Of a DNA stretch of 64,000 nt, positions 34,622-44,797 are shown in pieces. The DNA is taken from positions 310,001 through 374,000 of the forward strand of contig BGKB01000079.1 in NCBI GenBank assembly GCA_003116975.1, in the 5' to 3' direction. Positions within the stretch are counted from its first letter, which is position 1; each line of letters starts with the position of its first letter. The DNA is from Aurantiochytrium sp. KH105. Lineage: Eukaryota; Sar; Bigyra; Thraustochytrida; Thraustochytriidae. The notes below the pieces were generated by a model that was not told the origin of the DNA, did no database searches, and saw nothing but the letters and a program-made list of their open reading frames with translations. Position numbers and translations under genes: made by a program.

Positions 34622-35362
34622 ATGGCGACGCTCCTTGAACAAACACGGCCGCGGCCGCTGCGCGAGTACTTTGACAAGACCGTCTTTTCGTCGCTTGCGG
34701 CTCATCGGGCAGCCAAGGCCAAGTCTAGCACCGTCTATGTCGGCGGCCTCTCCGAGTTCACCATGGAGCAGCAGCTGCATGCGCTCTTTTCCATGTGCGG
34801 TACCGTGCAACGAGTCATCATGGGTCTGCACCGTGTTGATCGCAAACCTTGCGGCTTTTGCTTTGTCGAATTTGAGAAGCGACAAGCGGCCCTCGATGCT
34901 GAGCAGATTATCTCTGGACTTGAGATTGACGGCAAGCAAATCAAGGTCGAAATCGACCCCGGCTTCACCGAGGGCAGGCAATTCGGAAGAGCACGTAGTG
35001 GTGGCCAAATGCAGGATGAGCGTCGCCAGCATGCATTTGGATTTGGAGGGGCTCCCTCTTCTGTGGCGCCACCGCGTGGTCGCCGCGGCGGACGCAACAG
35101 GAATAGGGACACGCGAGGCCCTCGGTCGCGGGGGCGCGACTTCCCACGCCAGCCCGATGTGCCTCTTGCACGCACATCGCATGTTACGCCGCCATCGGCT
35201 CAGCCTCCAGTTGCAGAGCCTCCTGCTGGCACGAAGCGCTCGCGTTTGGAGTCAAATGATGGGCCCGACTCCGATGACGAGGAGGAGCTCCGTCGTCGGA
35301 GAGATCGACGCAGGAGGAGAAGACGCCGCGACGATGATTCGGACTCGGATGACTCCGACTAA
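34622..35362 (+). CDS. NCBP2: nuclear cap-binding protein subunit 2, CBP20 (246 aa)
   Basis: Start placed at the ATG at 34622; the frame extends upstream only through a GTG. A single RRM carries the family signature: RNP2 TVYVGGL (about 37-43), RNP1 CGFCFVEF (77-84) and the downstream cap-binding stretch GFTEGRQFGRARSGGQMQDE (about 114-133), nearly identical to animal CBP20. Tyr16 and Tyr39 are in positions like human Tyr20 and Tyr43, which stack on the m7G cap (inference from alignment by eye). CBP20 with CBP80 forms the nuclear cap-binding complex for splicing, export and first-round translation. Typical CBP20 is about 156 residues; this one has a ~100-residue tail with Arg/Gly-rich and then Arg-run and Asp/Ser-rich segments (RRRRDRRRRRRRRDDDSDS). 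Confidence 0.95.
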   Translation: MATLLEQTRPRPLREYFDKTVFSSLAAHRAAKAKSSTVYVGGLSEFTMEQQLHALFSMCGTVQRVIMGLHRVDRKPCGFCFVEFEKRQAALDAEQIISGLEIDGKQIKVEIDPGFTEGRQFGRARSGGQMQDERRQHAFGFGGAPSSVAPPRGRRGGRNRNRDTRGPRSRGRDFPRQPDVPLARTSHVTPPSAQPPVAEPPAGTKRSRLESNDGPDSDDEEELRRRRDRRRRRRRRDDDSDSDDSD

Positions 35363-35701
35363 AATGCTGGGTCGGCACTGTTTCATTTCACAAACCACAT
35401 CTTTGACTTTATAGCTTTTTCCTTGGACCCCTTTGATAGCATGCTGTGTTCAAAGGAATCACTTCTTTTGCCGCACGCCAGCCTGTCTCACCTCTTGTTT
35501 TACCCTCATTCGGACAATAATTCATGCGTCTCCTGGATGAACGAAAACGACGCACGAAATAACGCCTCCTTCGAAAATTGCAAGTATACATTCACAATTT
35601 CGGAACACGCTTTGTTTGTTCGTTTGTTTGTTTTTTTCTGCAAGGGAGATGCTTTTTTGTTAGAGCTCTACTACTTTTGCTATTCCCATGACTTAAAACA
35701 T
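35363..35701. other. convergent intergenic region, CBP20 and CCDC180-like gene
   Basis: 339 bases of lower GC shared by two 3' ends. No gene seen. Confidence 0.5.
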
Positions 35702-38700
35702 TTACAGCGCAGTAAGCTTCGCCAGCTGCTCTGTCCAATAGGCTGCCCAGCGGTCCTCGTCATGATAAAGCGTGCGAAACTTTTTGTCGACCGAATCACT
35801 AGCCTCACGAAACCATGCGACAAAAGAATCATAGGCACGATGGCGCTCGAGAACAACGCTGCGATGCTGCACAGAATTGATGGTTTCGATAGATTCGACA
35901 AGGACTTCTCGTGAAGACTGCCGCGCTTCCACATCGGGCTCCGCTTCCGTGCTCCCCTCCATTTCGAGCGCTTGAAAGGCATTCTGCAACATGCGCAGCT
36001 CGGTACAATGCAATACAGGCCAGGTCTTGCGCGTGAGCCCACGCACCTCTTCCCCATCGCCCGCGTTCCCCGAATCTGCCGTCTCGTCTTCACCAGCTTC
36101 AGCCTTGAGGCGGGCCTTGCGCAATTTGCGAAGACCCATGCGTTTGGTGACAACTTCGTCATCTCCAGGGAGCGTGCGGATGTCGGTGGGGAGGACCATA
36201 CCGTCCAAAAGCTCGAGCAGACATCCGGATGTCGTTCGGAGTGCCTCCGCGAAGATGCCGGCTTCGGCTTTGAGGCCTTGAAGAATCCCACTGTGCGTTT
36301 CAATCATTCGCTCGCGAGCCTCGCCAAGTCTCTTCTCCTCGCTCTCACAGACGCGTAAGAGGTCTGCCTTATGATTTGGATCTCCCAATACAGGACGCAG
36401 CAGCTCTCGATGCCCGAGTCGCATGCGCTCGCTGCGACGGTAAAAGTCCTCGAAAGGAGTCTCGAAGGCCTCCTGTGAAGCTGCCCCGTTGCGCTGTGCG
36501 CGTGCCACGAGGTTTCCCAACACCACAGCGGGTGCTTCGAGAAAGAGCTCTTGCGCGCGCTCGATTTGACTTCGTAGGTGCCGTGAAGCCTCAACTTGCG
36601 TCTGCCGCCCCTTGTCTTGGAATTCGAGCAGAAATTTCACAAGAGACTCGGGCAAAAGCTCGCCGTCCGGTGTGAGCCGCTTTCCGGACTCAAGAAGCTC
36701 ACTCATCATTCCCTCTGCCTCGTAGAGTTCTGTCGTGTCCTTTCGACATTGGGTTTCGGCCTCTTCCAAGACTGCGCTAAAAGTGGCTTCGCGGTTCGCT
36801 GTCGTCCCCATTGCCGCTGTCAAGGCGTCCTCATCCATGCCTTCAATTGTTTCTTCCTCGGAAATATCCTGCAGCGCGCACTGCGCCGGCTCGGGACAAG
36901 CGGCAGCGTCTTTAAAGGCCTCAAGATACTTGGCGCGACGCCACGTGCATTTACGTAAAGCGTCCATGACAAGTTTGATGCGAAGCGCAAGCGAGTGGGT
37001 CTCTTCGTCTTGCTCTGCGTCTGCCAAATCAATTTTGATGAGCTCCGCAAGTTTGCGCAACAAATTGTCGATAAAGGCTTCAGCATTTTTTGATCGCGCA
37101 GTCTCGGACCGAAGTCGCTCCTGCGCTTTGCGACGCGGGGCGCCGTACTTGCGCCCAAGACCTTCGCGCACGGAGAGAGCCTGAAGACATCGCTCAAAGT
37201 CGCTTGCGAGCTCTGTCGAGAGCGTAACTCTCGTGTCCCGAATCAGAGCGAAAAGCTCTTGGAGCTCCTCGGCGCGTACTTGAATGTCTCGCAAGAGCGT
37301 CTCCTCCACGAGCGAGAGCATGTGGCGCTCAATTTCAATTTCATCGCGATTGTAGTCTCCTCCCGTCTCAAAGGGTGCGCATGAGGCGAGAAATTGTCGG
37401 TTCATGTCCAAGAGGTCATTGTTGCGTCTCACAAAGGGCATCATCGCCTCTTTCTCGTCATCCATGGCAGTCTTAAAGGAAGCTGCGGCGTCCTTGGCCT
37501 TTTTGGCGAGCCCTTGCAATGCAGCGGCGTTGCTTTGCGCTTCCAAGTGCAGACGCAAACCGTTCATGTACTGTTTGAATTTGCGCAAAGCTTCTTTCAC
37601 TTTGGCCGTCTTACGCGCGAATTGCTGCCCTTGGTACTTGTTCTTCATTTGCACCGCACGCACGTGACGATCATGCCGCTGTTGATGCTGCAAAAGTTCT
37701 CCTGCACGAGGCTGCTGAAATTTGACATCTGTACGACCCTTGCGCGGCCAGTGCAACCGTAACCTCTCTTCCAGCTCTTCCGTGTAGTCTTCGCATCGTT
37801 CTACGCAGAGCTTGTCCATTTCTGCCTTTCTCGACGCTCGAAATTCGCACGTTGTCTTGAGAACCGCGTTTCGCACAGTTTCGACTAGGGGGACGACGTG
37901 ATCAAGGCTGATGTGAAGGCTGGGCCACACTGGCGTTGGAGGACATGCACAGAGTTCTGGCCTTGCAGAAAAAAGGTCATCTGCTTCCTCGCCTTCTTCG
38001 CCGGATCCGGTGCCGTCTCTGCCGGATATGTCGACCTTTCCGTCATCCTCGAGCTCTGCGTTATCTCCGTCGGCGTCATTTTCATCATTTTCAAGAGTCG
38101 TCTCGGTATCTTTCGCTTCATTGTTCTCTTCTTCTTCTCCTCCTCCTGTGGTCATTCTCTCGGGATCTCCGCTCTCGTCGTCTTCCTGGTCTTCCTGGTC
38201 TTCCTCGTCAAGATCGGCGTCCGTGAGGCTTCGCGTTTCAGACTCGCCGTCTTCAAAGTCGTCTTCCTCGGAACAGCTCTCCGATGGAGGTGGCTTGAGG
38301 ATACCCGCGGCGAGATCTGCTGTAGTTATCTGTTGCGCAAATGCGAACTGGGAATTCAAAACAACGTGGAGAAGCTGATCTCGCTCTTCTTCGCCATCTT
38401 TTTCTCCTTCGTTGTTGTCGTCATCGTCGCCTTCGCCGTGGCCATTTTCTCCCCTCCCAGCTTTCACCTCATGTGCTTGTCCTGTTGAAACGAGGTCTGC
38501 GTTGGTTCCTTGCTCCTCGGAAAGATCCCCGCCAGTCGTGTCTGCAGAGATAGACCCGTCAGGCTCAGAGCCATTGATCGGGTCTTGTTCGTCACTCTTC
38601 TCCGTCGCAGCGCCGTCAGAGTCTTGGTCGTTGATATTTACTTCGGCGCTCCTCGCATCATGACCTTGCGCAGCTGTCTCAGCAAGCCCATTTTCCGCTG

Positions 38701-41551
38701 TGATCTGCGCATTGTCCGACGCAATGGGCTCGCCATTTTCCCCGAGATGGATAAATCCAAAATGCGCAGCGACTCTACAATGTTGCTCCGTAGCTTCGTG
38801 ATGGGCTCGGCGGGGATGCTCGCGCGAAAGGCGGACACCGTCTTTATGATAACGACGATAGCCAGCGTCGATTTCAGCAAGAATTTGAAGAGCATCCTCG
38901 AAACTCTCTTGCAGAGAAGCTTTATCTGGCGCGTGCCGCAGCCGATCCGTCGCTTCCGAGAATTGTGCTTCGCGCTGGCCATCATCATCTTCGAATTGAT
39001 CAGCGAGCTGATCGAGCGCATTCTCAAAGTGCACGTCCATTTTCTCCTCATTTTCGCGAGCCTCGCGTAAGATACGTGCAATCCCAACCATGAAATCGCA
39101 CAGTGAACTCGTGTTCGTCGAGAGCATCGCGTTTTGCTTAAAGGTATGCTGTGCAAGATTCTCGCGGTATGCTTGGAGCTCAGTCTCGCGAATGCCGATT
39201 CGATCTTCGCAATGACTCTGAATAATTTCGTCCACGGTTGCATTAACATTCATCTGGATGCGAAGGGTATCCCGGCAATGCTCGAGCTCGTCACAAAGCG
39301 CCGATGGAAGACCAGATACACTGATTACTGTGCCCAAGATCTTTTGCGCAGCACGCAAATCTGCGAGATTCAGAGATTTGGCCTTGTACGCGAGCTCGGC
39401 AGAATCCGAGTCCGGTCCACCGTCCTGGAGCTCCTCGTCATCGTATTCGGCACTCGTTTGCCGCGTCACGTGTGATTCTTGCGCGAGGAGGCCATTCGCT
39501 GCGTCGTCATCGTCTTCATCGTCCCCAGTATGAGATGTTCCGGCTTGAATGTCTTGCTCCCCACTCTCGCTTTGCGCACCGTCGAATTCTGGCTCCTTTA
39601 AGTTGGGATCGACTGCCTCAAGATGACGAAGCGCAGCGAGAATGTCACTGCCAAGAAAATCTCCTAGCGAGGACACAGTGGCGTGCAGGAGCTTTGCCTG
39701 ACGATGCAGCACGGGGACGAGCGGGCCGAGGTCTGCTGCAGCACCAATGCGCAACTTCTCCAAGGTCGTTTGTAGCGCCTTGAGGTCCGAGGTTTTACCC
39801 TCGTTTTCATGAACTTGAGAAACCTGACGTGCCTCGACAAGAAGCTCTACACGATGAAGCACTGTCTCCAAGTACTTGTTGTGAATAAGCGCGGGCATGG
39901 CAAGCGAGGTGACAATGTTGGTGAGTTCTGCTTTGAGGCCTCCAGCGCGTCGAAAAAAGTTGTCGAGGTTTTCGTCGGACATGAGTTCATGAATTCGGAG
40001 ACGATGGAGGGCGCCCTTGCCGCGTTCACCCTCCGTGAAGATGTCACCTTCTTCAGCGAGGGCAGCGTATTCATGTAGTTCCGCACGAAGCGCCTCTCTT
40101 GTCTGTTCCATCGTCGAGCGCATTGCATGCTGATGCTTCTCAAGAGTCGAGGCAAGCTCTTCGGAAGCCACGCGGTCTGCCTCGTCGAGAGTGGCGAGTC
40201 TTTGCCGCGTCTCTTCGATGCGATCTACCGTGAGCTCAGGTAAACTGAGCGGCACGGGCTCTTCGTTTCCTGTCGCGTCGAGTTTAAGCGCTGGAACAAG
40301 CCGCTGGAGTTCGGCGATGCATTCGAGACGCTCGCACTCGTGCCTGTTGCGGAGAGACTCGTGAACAAGCTCAATGGCGTCTTTTCTTTCGATGGGGTCA
40401 CAGAAAGCGGTCGAGTTCATGAGGTCGATCCACTCGTCGAGCGCACGTTCATGTCGAAGGAAACGCCAGCGCGTCTCTGACTTTTCCCAGTGCGCCTTGG
40501 TGGTGTGAAAAACGGCAACTTGATGCTTGAGCATGCGCGCTGTGAGGTCTTTTTTTATTTTCATGTTGTTGATCACCACGAGATTGATCTCATGGGCTTC
40601 GCGCTCCGCGAGCCGAGCGATTTCACCTCGAAGCCTGTAACTGATTGACACCAGATTCTCAACAAGAAGCGAGAGCTCCTTTCCCGTACGTGCGGTGCGA
40701 GTGTCCTCGACGGCTGCAAGTTCGGCGTCAAAGCCGAGAATAGCGTTCTTGCGCTGCGCACACAAACTCTCAAGGCGCGACCACGCATTGCACACATATT
40801 CATAGTCTTGCATGCGAAGGCTCTGCTCGTCGCGCAACTCGAGAACAACTTTGCGGATCGCGTTGTCGATCTCCTCAAGCTTGTCACGGAGTTCGCGTCC
40901 CTCCTCGATGACTCGCGTTTCGAGCTCGTCTGAAATGGTCGCAACTCTGTCTTTGAAAGTCCGCAGCGCTTCATCATGGCGAATTTGCCGCGACTTGCTC
41001 ATTTCCTTGACCTTGATCAAACCCGTGGAAGACTCTGCTTTTGGTGGGAGACGCGGGAGCGTGTTGACGTTGGCATGCTCAATTGCGACTTCAAGCATAG
41101 TTTGGGCTTTTTCCATTGGAATTTCTGGACGAAAACTTTCGAGCTGTGCCTTGGTCATGCTTTGGTAGTCTGGTCGCAGTCTGCGTTCAAGATCTGCTTC
41201 TGCAGGTGTGAGCCAAGGTTTCTCTTCAGGCGCGCGTGCCAGCGACACACCCTCTTTTGCCAAGGATTTACGCGGGGCTGCGATGCCGTCGAGGACACGA
41301 AGCTCGGCCTGGTACTTGGTGGCGCGCCCATTGACGAGGAATTTGTCTTCGCCAATGCTGTCGCCGGCGTCGCTTTCGTCATCTGAGTCGCCATCGTGGA
41401 GCTCACTCACAAGTGCTCGTGCCTCTGCCGCCTCCTCCTCGGCGATTCTTCTTTCTTCGTCATCGCCGCCTTCCCCGACGTTCAAGGAAGGCTCGCCGCT
41501 GCTCTTCGTGCCTGCGCCCTCCGGCACTCCGTTCGCCGCCGCCGCGAACAT
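35702..41551 (-). CDS. large coiled-coil protein, CCDC180-like (1949 aa)
   Basis: Start set at the ATG at 41551 (MFAAAANGVPEG); the frame extends a further 148 codons upstream but only to a TTG. Nearly all predicted helix and coiled coil: about 185-700 (for example DEALRTFKDRVATISDELET, LEEIDNAIRKVVLELRDEQ) resembles the DUF4455 region of CCDC180, and the last ~450 residues (for example RHLRSQIERAQELFLEAPAV) resemble the matching C-terminal DUF4456 region. Between them lies a long acidic, low-complexity stretch (about 940-1190, Glu/Asp/Ser-rich). CCDC180 is conserved in ciliated eukaryotes and associated with cilia or sperm flagella, which suits an organism with flagellate zoospores. The match is by pattern, so a different long flagellar coiled-coil protein is possible. 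Confidence 0.6.
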   Translation of the reverse strand: MFAAAANGVPEGAGTKSSGEPSLNVGEGGDDEERRIAEEEAAEARALVSELHDGDSDDESDAGDSIGEDKFLVNGRATKYQAELRVLDGIAAPRKSLAKEGVSLARAPEEKPWLTPAEADLERRLRPDYQSMTKAQLESFRPEIPMEKAQTMLEVAIEHANVNTLPRLPPKAESSTGLIKVKEMSKSRQIRHDEALRTFKDRVATISDELETRVIEEGRELRDKLEEIDNAIRKVVLELRDEQSLRMQDYEYVCNAWSRLESLCAQRKNAILGFDAELAAVEDTRTARTGKELSLLVENLVSISYRLRGEIARLAEREAHEINLVVINNMKIKKDLTARMLKHQVAVFHTTKAHWEKSETRWRFLRHERALDEWIDLMNSTAFCDPIERKDAIELVHESLRNRHECERLECIAELQRLVPALKLDATGNEEPVPLSLPELTVDRIEETRQRLATLDEADRVASEELASTLEKHQHAMRSTMEQTREALRAELHEYAALAEEGDIFTEGERGKGALHRLRIHELMSDENLDNFFRRAGGLKAELTNIVTSLAMPALIHNKYLETVLHRVELLVEARQVSQVHENEGKTSDLKALQTTLEKLRIGAAADLGPLVPVLHRQAKLLHATVSSLGDFLGSDILAALRHLEAVDPNLKEPEFDGAQSESGEQDIQAGTSHTGDDEDDDDAANGLLAQESHVTRQTSAEYDDEELQDGGPDSDSAELAYKAKSLNLADLRAAQKILGTVISVSGLPSALCDELEHCRDTLRIQMNVNATVDEIIQSHCEDRIGIRETELQAYRENLAQHTFKQNAMLSTNTSSLCDFMVGIARILREARENEEKMDVHFENALDQLADQFEDDDGQREAQFSEATDRLRHAPDKASLQESFEDALQILAEIDAGYRRYHKDGVRLSREHPRRAHHEATEQHCRVAAHFGFIHLGENGEPIASDNAQITAENGLAETAAQGHDARSAEVNINDQDSDGAATEKSDEQDPINGSEPDGSISADTTGGDLSEEQGTNADLVSTGQAHEVKAGRGENGHGEGDDDDNNEGEKDGEEERDQLLHVVLNSQFAFAQQITTADLAAGILKPPPSESCSEEDDFEDGESETRSLTDADLDEEDQEDQEDDESGDPERMTTGGGEEEENNEAKDTETTLENDENDADGDNAELEDDGKVDISGRDGTGSGEEGEEADDLFSARPELCACPPTPVWPSLHISLDHVVPLVETVRNAVLKTTCEFRASRKAEMDKLCVERCEDYTEELEERLRLHWPRKGRTDVKFQQPRAGELLQHQQRHDRHVRAVQMKNKYQGQQFARKTAKVKEALRKFKQYMNGLRLHLEAQSNAAALQGLAKKAKDAAASFKTAMDDEKEAMMPFVRRNNDLLDMNRQFLASCAPFETGGDYNRDEIEIERHMLSLVEETLLRDIQVRAEELQELFALIRDTRVTLSTELASDFERCLQALSVREGLGRKYGAPRRKAQERLRSETARSKNAEAFIDNLLRKLAELIKIDLADAEQDEETHSLALRIKLVMDALRKCTWRRAKYLEAFKDAAACPEPAQCALQDISEEETIEGMDEDALTAAMGTTANREATFSAVLEEAETQCRKDTTELYEAEGMMSELLESGKRLTPDGELLPESLVKFLLEFQDKGRQTQVEASRHLRSQIERAQELFLEAPAVVLGNLVARAQRNGAASQEAFETPFEDFYRRSERMRLGHRELLRPVLGDPNHKADLLRVCESEEKRLGEARERMIETHSGILQGLKAEAGIFAEALRTTSGCLLELLDGMVLPTDIRTLPGDDEVVTKRMGLRKLRKARLKAEAGEDETADSGNAGDGEEVRGLTRKTWPVLHCTELRMLQNAFQALEMEGSTEAEPDVEARQSSREVLVESIETINSVQHRSVVLERHRAYDSFVAWFREASDSVDKKFRTLYHDEDRWAAYWTEQLAKLTAL

Positions 41552-42206
41552 GGCGTATACGCGTTGACTGAGATTTGCCTTCTCGAATGGCAAGCGAGGG
41601 TATGTATGCTCTGGAGGCAAAGCAATCGGCAAACGAGGCACTTGTGTGAATGTGTGTATAAACGTGTGCGAGCTTGCTATGCTAGCCGTCTTTTGTAAAA
41701 AAAACGTTCTTTGGGGGAGCGATAAGCTGTTGTTTTTGATGAGCGCGATAGCAAATTTTCTCTTTTTCGACAGAGCGAGAAAGACCGATCGCTGCTCGAG
41801 GACAAGACAATGGGCATCGACTCTCGCACGGCTCCCTGCGCGAATGTAGTAGTCTCGCAGCGGATTTGACGCCTGCCGCCTAGTCGCTACAGGTCCAGGG
41901 CCCGGCCGCGGACCTGAGACTTGACCTGCGGCACGAACTGGGACTTCAGGTTCATCTTTTCCGAGAGTCCGAGAGAGAGTCAGGACGGCGGTCAACGGAT
42001 AGGAAAGATGGACTGTTTGACGAGCTACCTCTGCAAGTGAAAAAAAAAGAGAGCTACTGATGGCCGCTACTTTATCCTACTGTGTGCGCTTCCTTTCCCT
42101 TCTTACTGTTAGGCCTTCTGCAACCATGGCAACTACAACAACTGGAGCTCACTATCACATCAACCAGGCGGTCAGTCAATCTGAGAACCTCAACCCGATC
42201 AGGATC
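41552..42206. other. divergent intergenic region, CCDC180-like (-) and ROK kinase (+)
   Basis: 0.65 kb presumed to contain both promoters. The CCDC180 frame stays open here without an ATG, and an in-frame ATG for the ROK gene lies at 42060. No separate gene supported. Confidence 0.5.
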
Positions 42207-43316
42207 ATGGGCTCGCGAGCGGCGGCGATCGTGGGCGTGGTGGCAGCGGCGACGGCGGCGGCGACAGCGGCGGCGGTTCTGCGAACCCGCGCGAGGCTCG
42301 CGCAGGTGGCGCAGAGCGGGAGCGTTCTCGTGGGGGTGGACGTGGGTGGGACGGCCATCAAAGCAGCGCTCGTGCAGCTTGACGGGAATGTGCTCGCCGA
42401 GCTTGAGGAGCCGCTCCGCGACGCGAGCTTTTCCGGTGTGTGCGAGCAGGTCGCCGACCTTGTTAGGAACATCTTGGCGACACCCGATGCTTTCACGAAT
42501 GGACGGCTCGAGGGCGTCGGGCTCTGCGTCCCAGGCTTGGTCGACGCTGAGGCTGGCCAAGTTCTCTTTGCAGCCAACTTTCCGACGTGGCCTCGGCCGG
42601 CGCCACTCACACAGAGGCTCGGCGAGCTTCTGGGACGTGTCCCATCGCTCGACAATGACGCGAATGCAGCCTTGTGCGCCGAAATATGGAGGGGTGCAGC
42701 GAAAAACGAGCGAGACGTAGTTCTGCTGACCCTTGGAACCGGAATTGGGTCTGCAATATTAAGCGGTGGCCAGCTCGTCCGTGGAACATCCAACGCGGCA
42801 GGTGAACTGGGCCACACCATTTTGGTCCCAAACGGCGACAGAGTTTCCGAACGAACTGGGGTTCGCGGCATCTTCGAAGATTATGCCAGCGCACGTGCAG
42901 TGGAAGAGATTGCGAAAGAGGCAGTTGTGCGTGGGGATGAACCAGCCTCTGCTCTGCATGAAATTGCGGCACATGGAGAAAAAATCACTTGCAAGCGTGT
43001 ATTTGAGCTTGCTGCAGGTAATGCCGGAAACAGTCAAGGCGATCCTCTTGCGCGCCGCATTGTGTCCCAAACAGGGGATTATTTGGGGATCGCCTCAATC
43101 AACATTACGCGTACCTTCGATCCGGCTGTCATTCTCTTTGGGGGCGGCATGACAAGGGCAGGCGATCAACTGCTCAGCGCAATCCAAGCAGGATTTAGAA
43201 AGCATCATTGGACCCTTAGCAAACCAACTTGTAAGCTAGCTCTCGCAGCCTTGGGTCCAGAGGCAGGAGCAATTGGCGCTGCCTATCTCGCGCATCCAAA
43301 ACACAAAAAATCGTGA
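42207..43316 (+). CDS. ROK-family sugar kinase with N-terminal membrane anchor, zinc cysteines lost (369 aa)
   Basis: Two in-frame starts exist. ATG 42060 adds 49 residues of no recognisable kind. ATG 42207 (MGSRAAAIVG) is preferred because it begins directly with an Ala-rich hydrophobic anchor followed by LRTRAR, a layout like the N-terminal mitochondrial outer-membrane anchor of plant hexokinases. The kinase body starts at about 40: phosphate loop GVDVGGT (43-49), EGVGLCVPGLVD, the active-site segment SLDNDANAA with the likely catalytic Asp151, LTLGTGIGSAI (175-184) and GELGH (199-203). In most ROK kinases a C-G-C-x4-C-x-E motif follows and holds zinc; here it reads ERTGVRGIFEDYAS, so the three Cys are Glu215, Thr217 and Ile222, although His203 remains. 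Expected activity is ATP-dependent phosphorylation of glucose or an amino sugar; substrate unknown. Confidence 0.85.
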   Translation: MGSRAAAIVGVVAAATAAATAAAVLRTRARLAQVAQSGSVLVGVDVGGTAIKAALVQLDGNVLAELEEPLRDASFSGVCEQVADLVRNILATPDAFTNGRLEGVGLCVPGLVDAEAGQVLFAANFPTWPRPAPLTQRLGELLGRVPSLDNDANAALCAEIWRGAAKNERDVVLLTLGTGIGSAILSGGQLVRGTSNAAGELGHTILVPNGDRVSERTGVRGIFEDYASARAVEEIAKEAVVRGDEPASALHEIAAHGEKITCKRVFELAAGNAGNSQGDPLARRIVSQTGDYLGIASINITRTFDPAVILFGGGMTRAGDQLLSAIQAGFRKHHWTLSKPTCKLALAALGPEAGAIGAAYLAHPKHKKS

Positions 43317-43789
43317 AAGGCGACTTGACATTTCCCGCAAAAGGGAAACACCAAAGCCATTGACTCTATTTGAACGAAATTAAAACAAACATGATATGTG
43401 CGACTAATTACATTCCCACAAAGAATACGCATGCTGAGTTCTGTATTCGACAATACGAGAGCTTTGTATGACATCGTCTTGCCAGTGATATGGAAATCAA
43501 AATGTACCCGAAAGCTGTGATACTCCGTGAATGGCAAACAACGAGAGTCTGAATACATCCAAGGCCTTATCTGTTCTTTGGGACACCAACGTCTACCTCT
43601 GCAGAAGACAGGATCCTTTGTATAAGCGGACGGCCTGTGAAGAGGTTTTTACCTTCAAGACCGTCCGCAGCAAAGTAAAAATGACGCAGCAGACGCAAGG
43701 ACGGCTCGGCCTTAAAACGTTTGTCAGCAAATCGATGACAAGGGCTATGTAACTAGACTTTCTGTATCGAGTGTTTGAATTATTATTTT
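43317..43789. other. convergent intergenic region, ROK kinase and VAP gene
   Basis: 0.47 kb, relatively AT-rich, shared 3' flanks. Small frames on both strands have no recognisable content. Confidence 0.5.
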
Positions 43790-44732
43790 TTAAGCCATGT
43801 CGCTTTGCCCATCGCTCGTGAACAACCTGCCCAAGAGAAAAGCGAGAACGGCAACAAACATGAGCTGCCAAAGCGCAAAACCTGTCTGACTCGCGAGACC
43901 GCCAGGAAGAGAGTCTGACATCGTGGAGGAGACGCCACCCGCACCAGAGGCATCTGATGAAGACTTGATGTTTCGGTGCGATTCACCCTTTTTCAGCAAA
44001 GCGATCTCCTTGGTTGCATCCTTCAACGAGGCCTTGAAACGGTCGCGCTCCGCAGTGAGCTGCACAGTAAAGTTAATGAGTTCCTGGTACTTTTTACGGA
44101 GCTCGGGCAGGCTCTCCAATTGGCCATCGTCGGCAGCTCTGGGCTTGCCAGCGTTCATATCCACGCCTGCAGGCACATCAACCGAGTGTAAGTTGTTGAC
44201 TTCCATGAGCTCCTCATTGTTCTCGGGATACTTGAACGTGCAGGTGAGCTTTTTGTGCACAAGCTCGTCCCGCGTCATCTCCGCCCACATTTGTTTGAGA
44301 AGATTGCCGAGGTTCTTGCTGTCGTGTTCCTCGTGGTGAGACTCGAGCTTGCTCAGGTAATTGTCTTTGACAACTGCACACTGTACGAGGAACTTGTTGT
44401 CTTTGCAGTCCTTGTCCAGGGTCTCGTAGCCCGTGAGACGCTCCTGGCGCAGCTGCTTGGCGTCCTTAATCTGCAAGCTGATAAGTACGGAAGAGGCACT
44501 CTTCACGGGAATGACACCCTGGTTTGGCCGCACAAGGTATCTCTTAGGATGGGTCGTTTTAATCTTGAAGGCTACCATCTTGTCAGATCTGCGCAAGCAC
44601 GTGAGTTAGCTATAGGTTCGTCAGGAAATGTTGGGCGATAGATAGCGCGGTGGCGCGGCAGCAACGAGCGGACGATACTCAAGAGCTCGCTTCGTAGCTA
44701 GTGAGCTAGCCCGCGAACTAGCTAGCAAATGC

Positions 44733-44797
<65 letters not shown>

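Noticed and set aside
41552..41995. 148-codon N-terminal extension of the CCDC180-like protein
   Set aside because: No ATG; begins at TTG, and content is unlike the coiled-coil protein.
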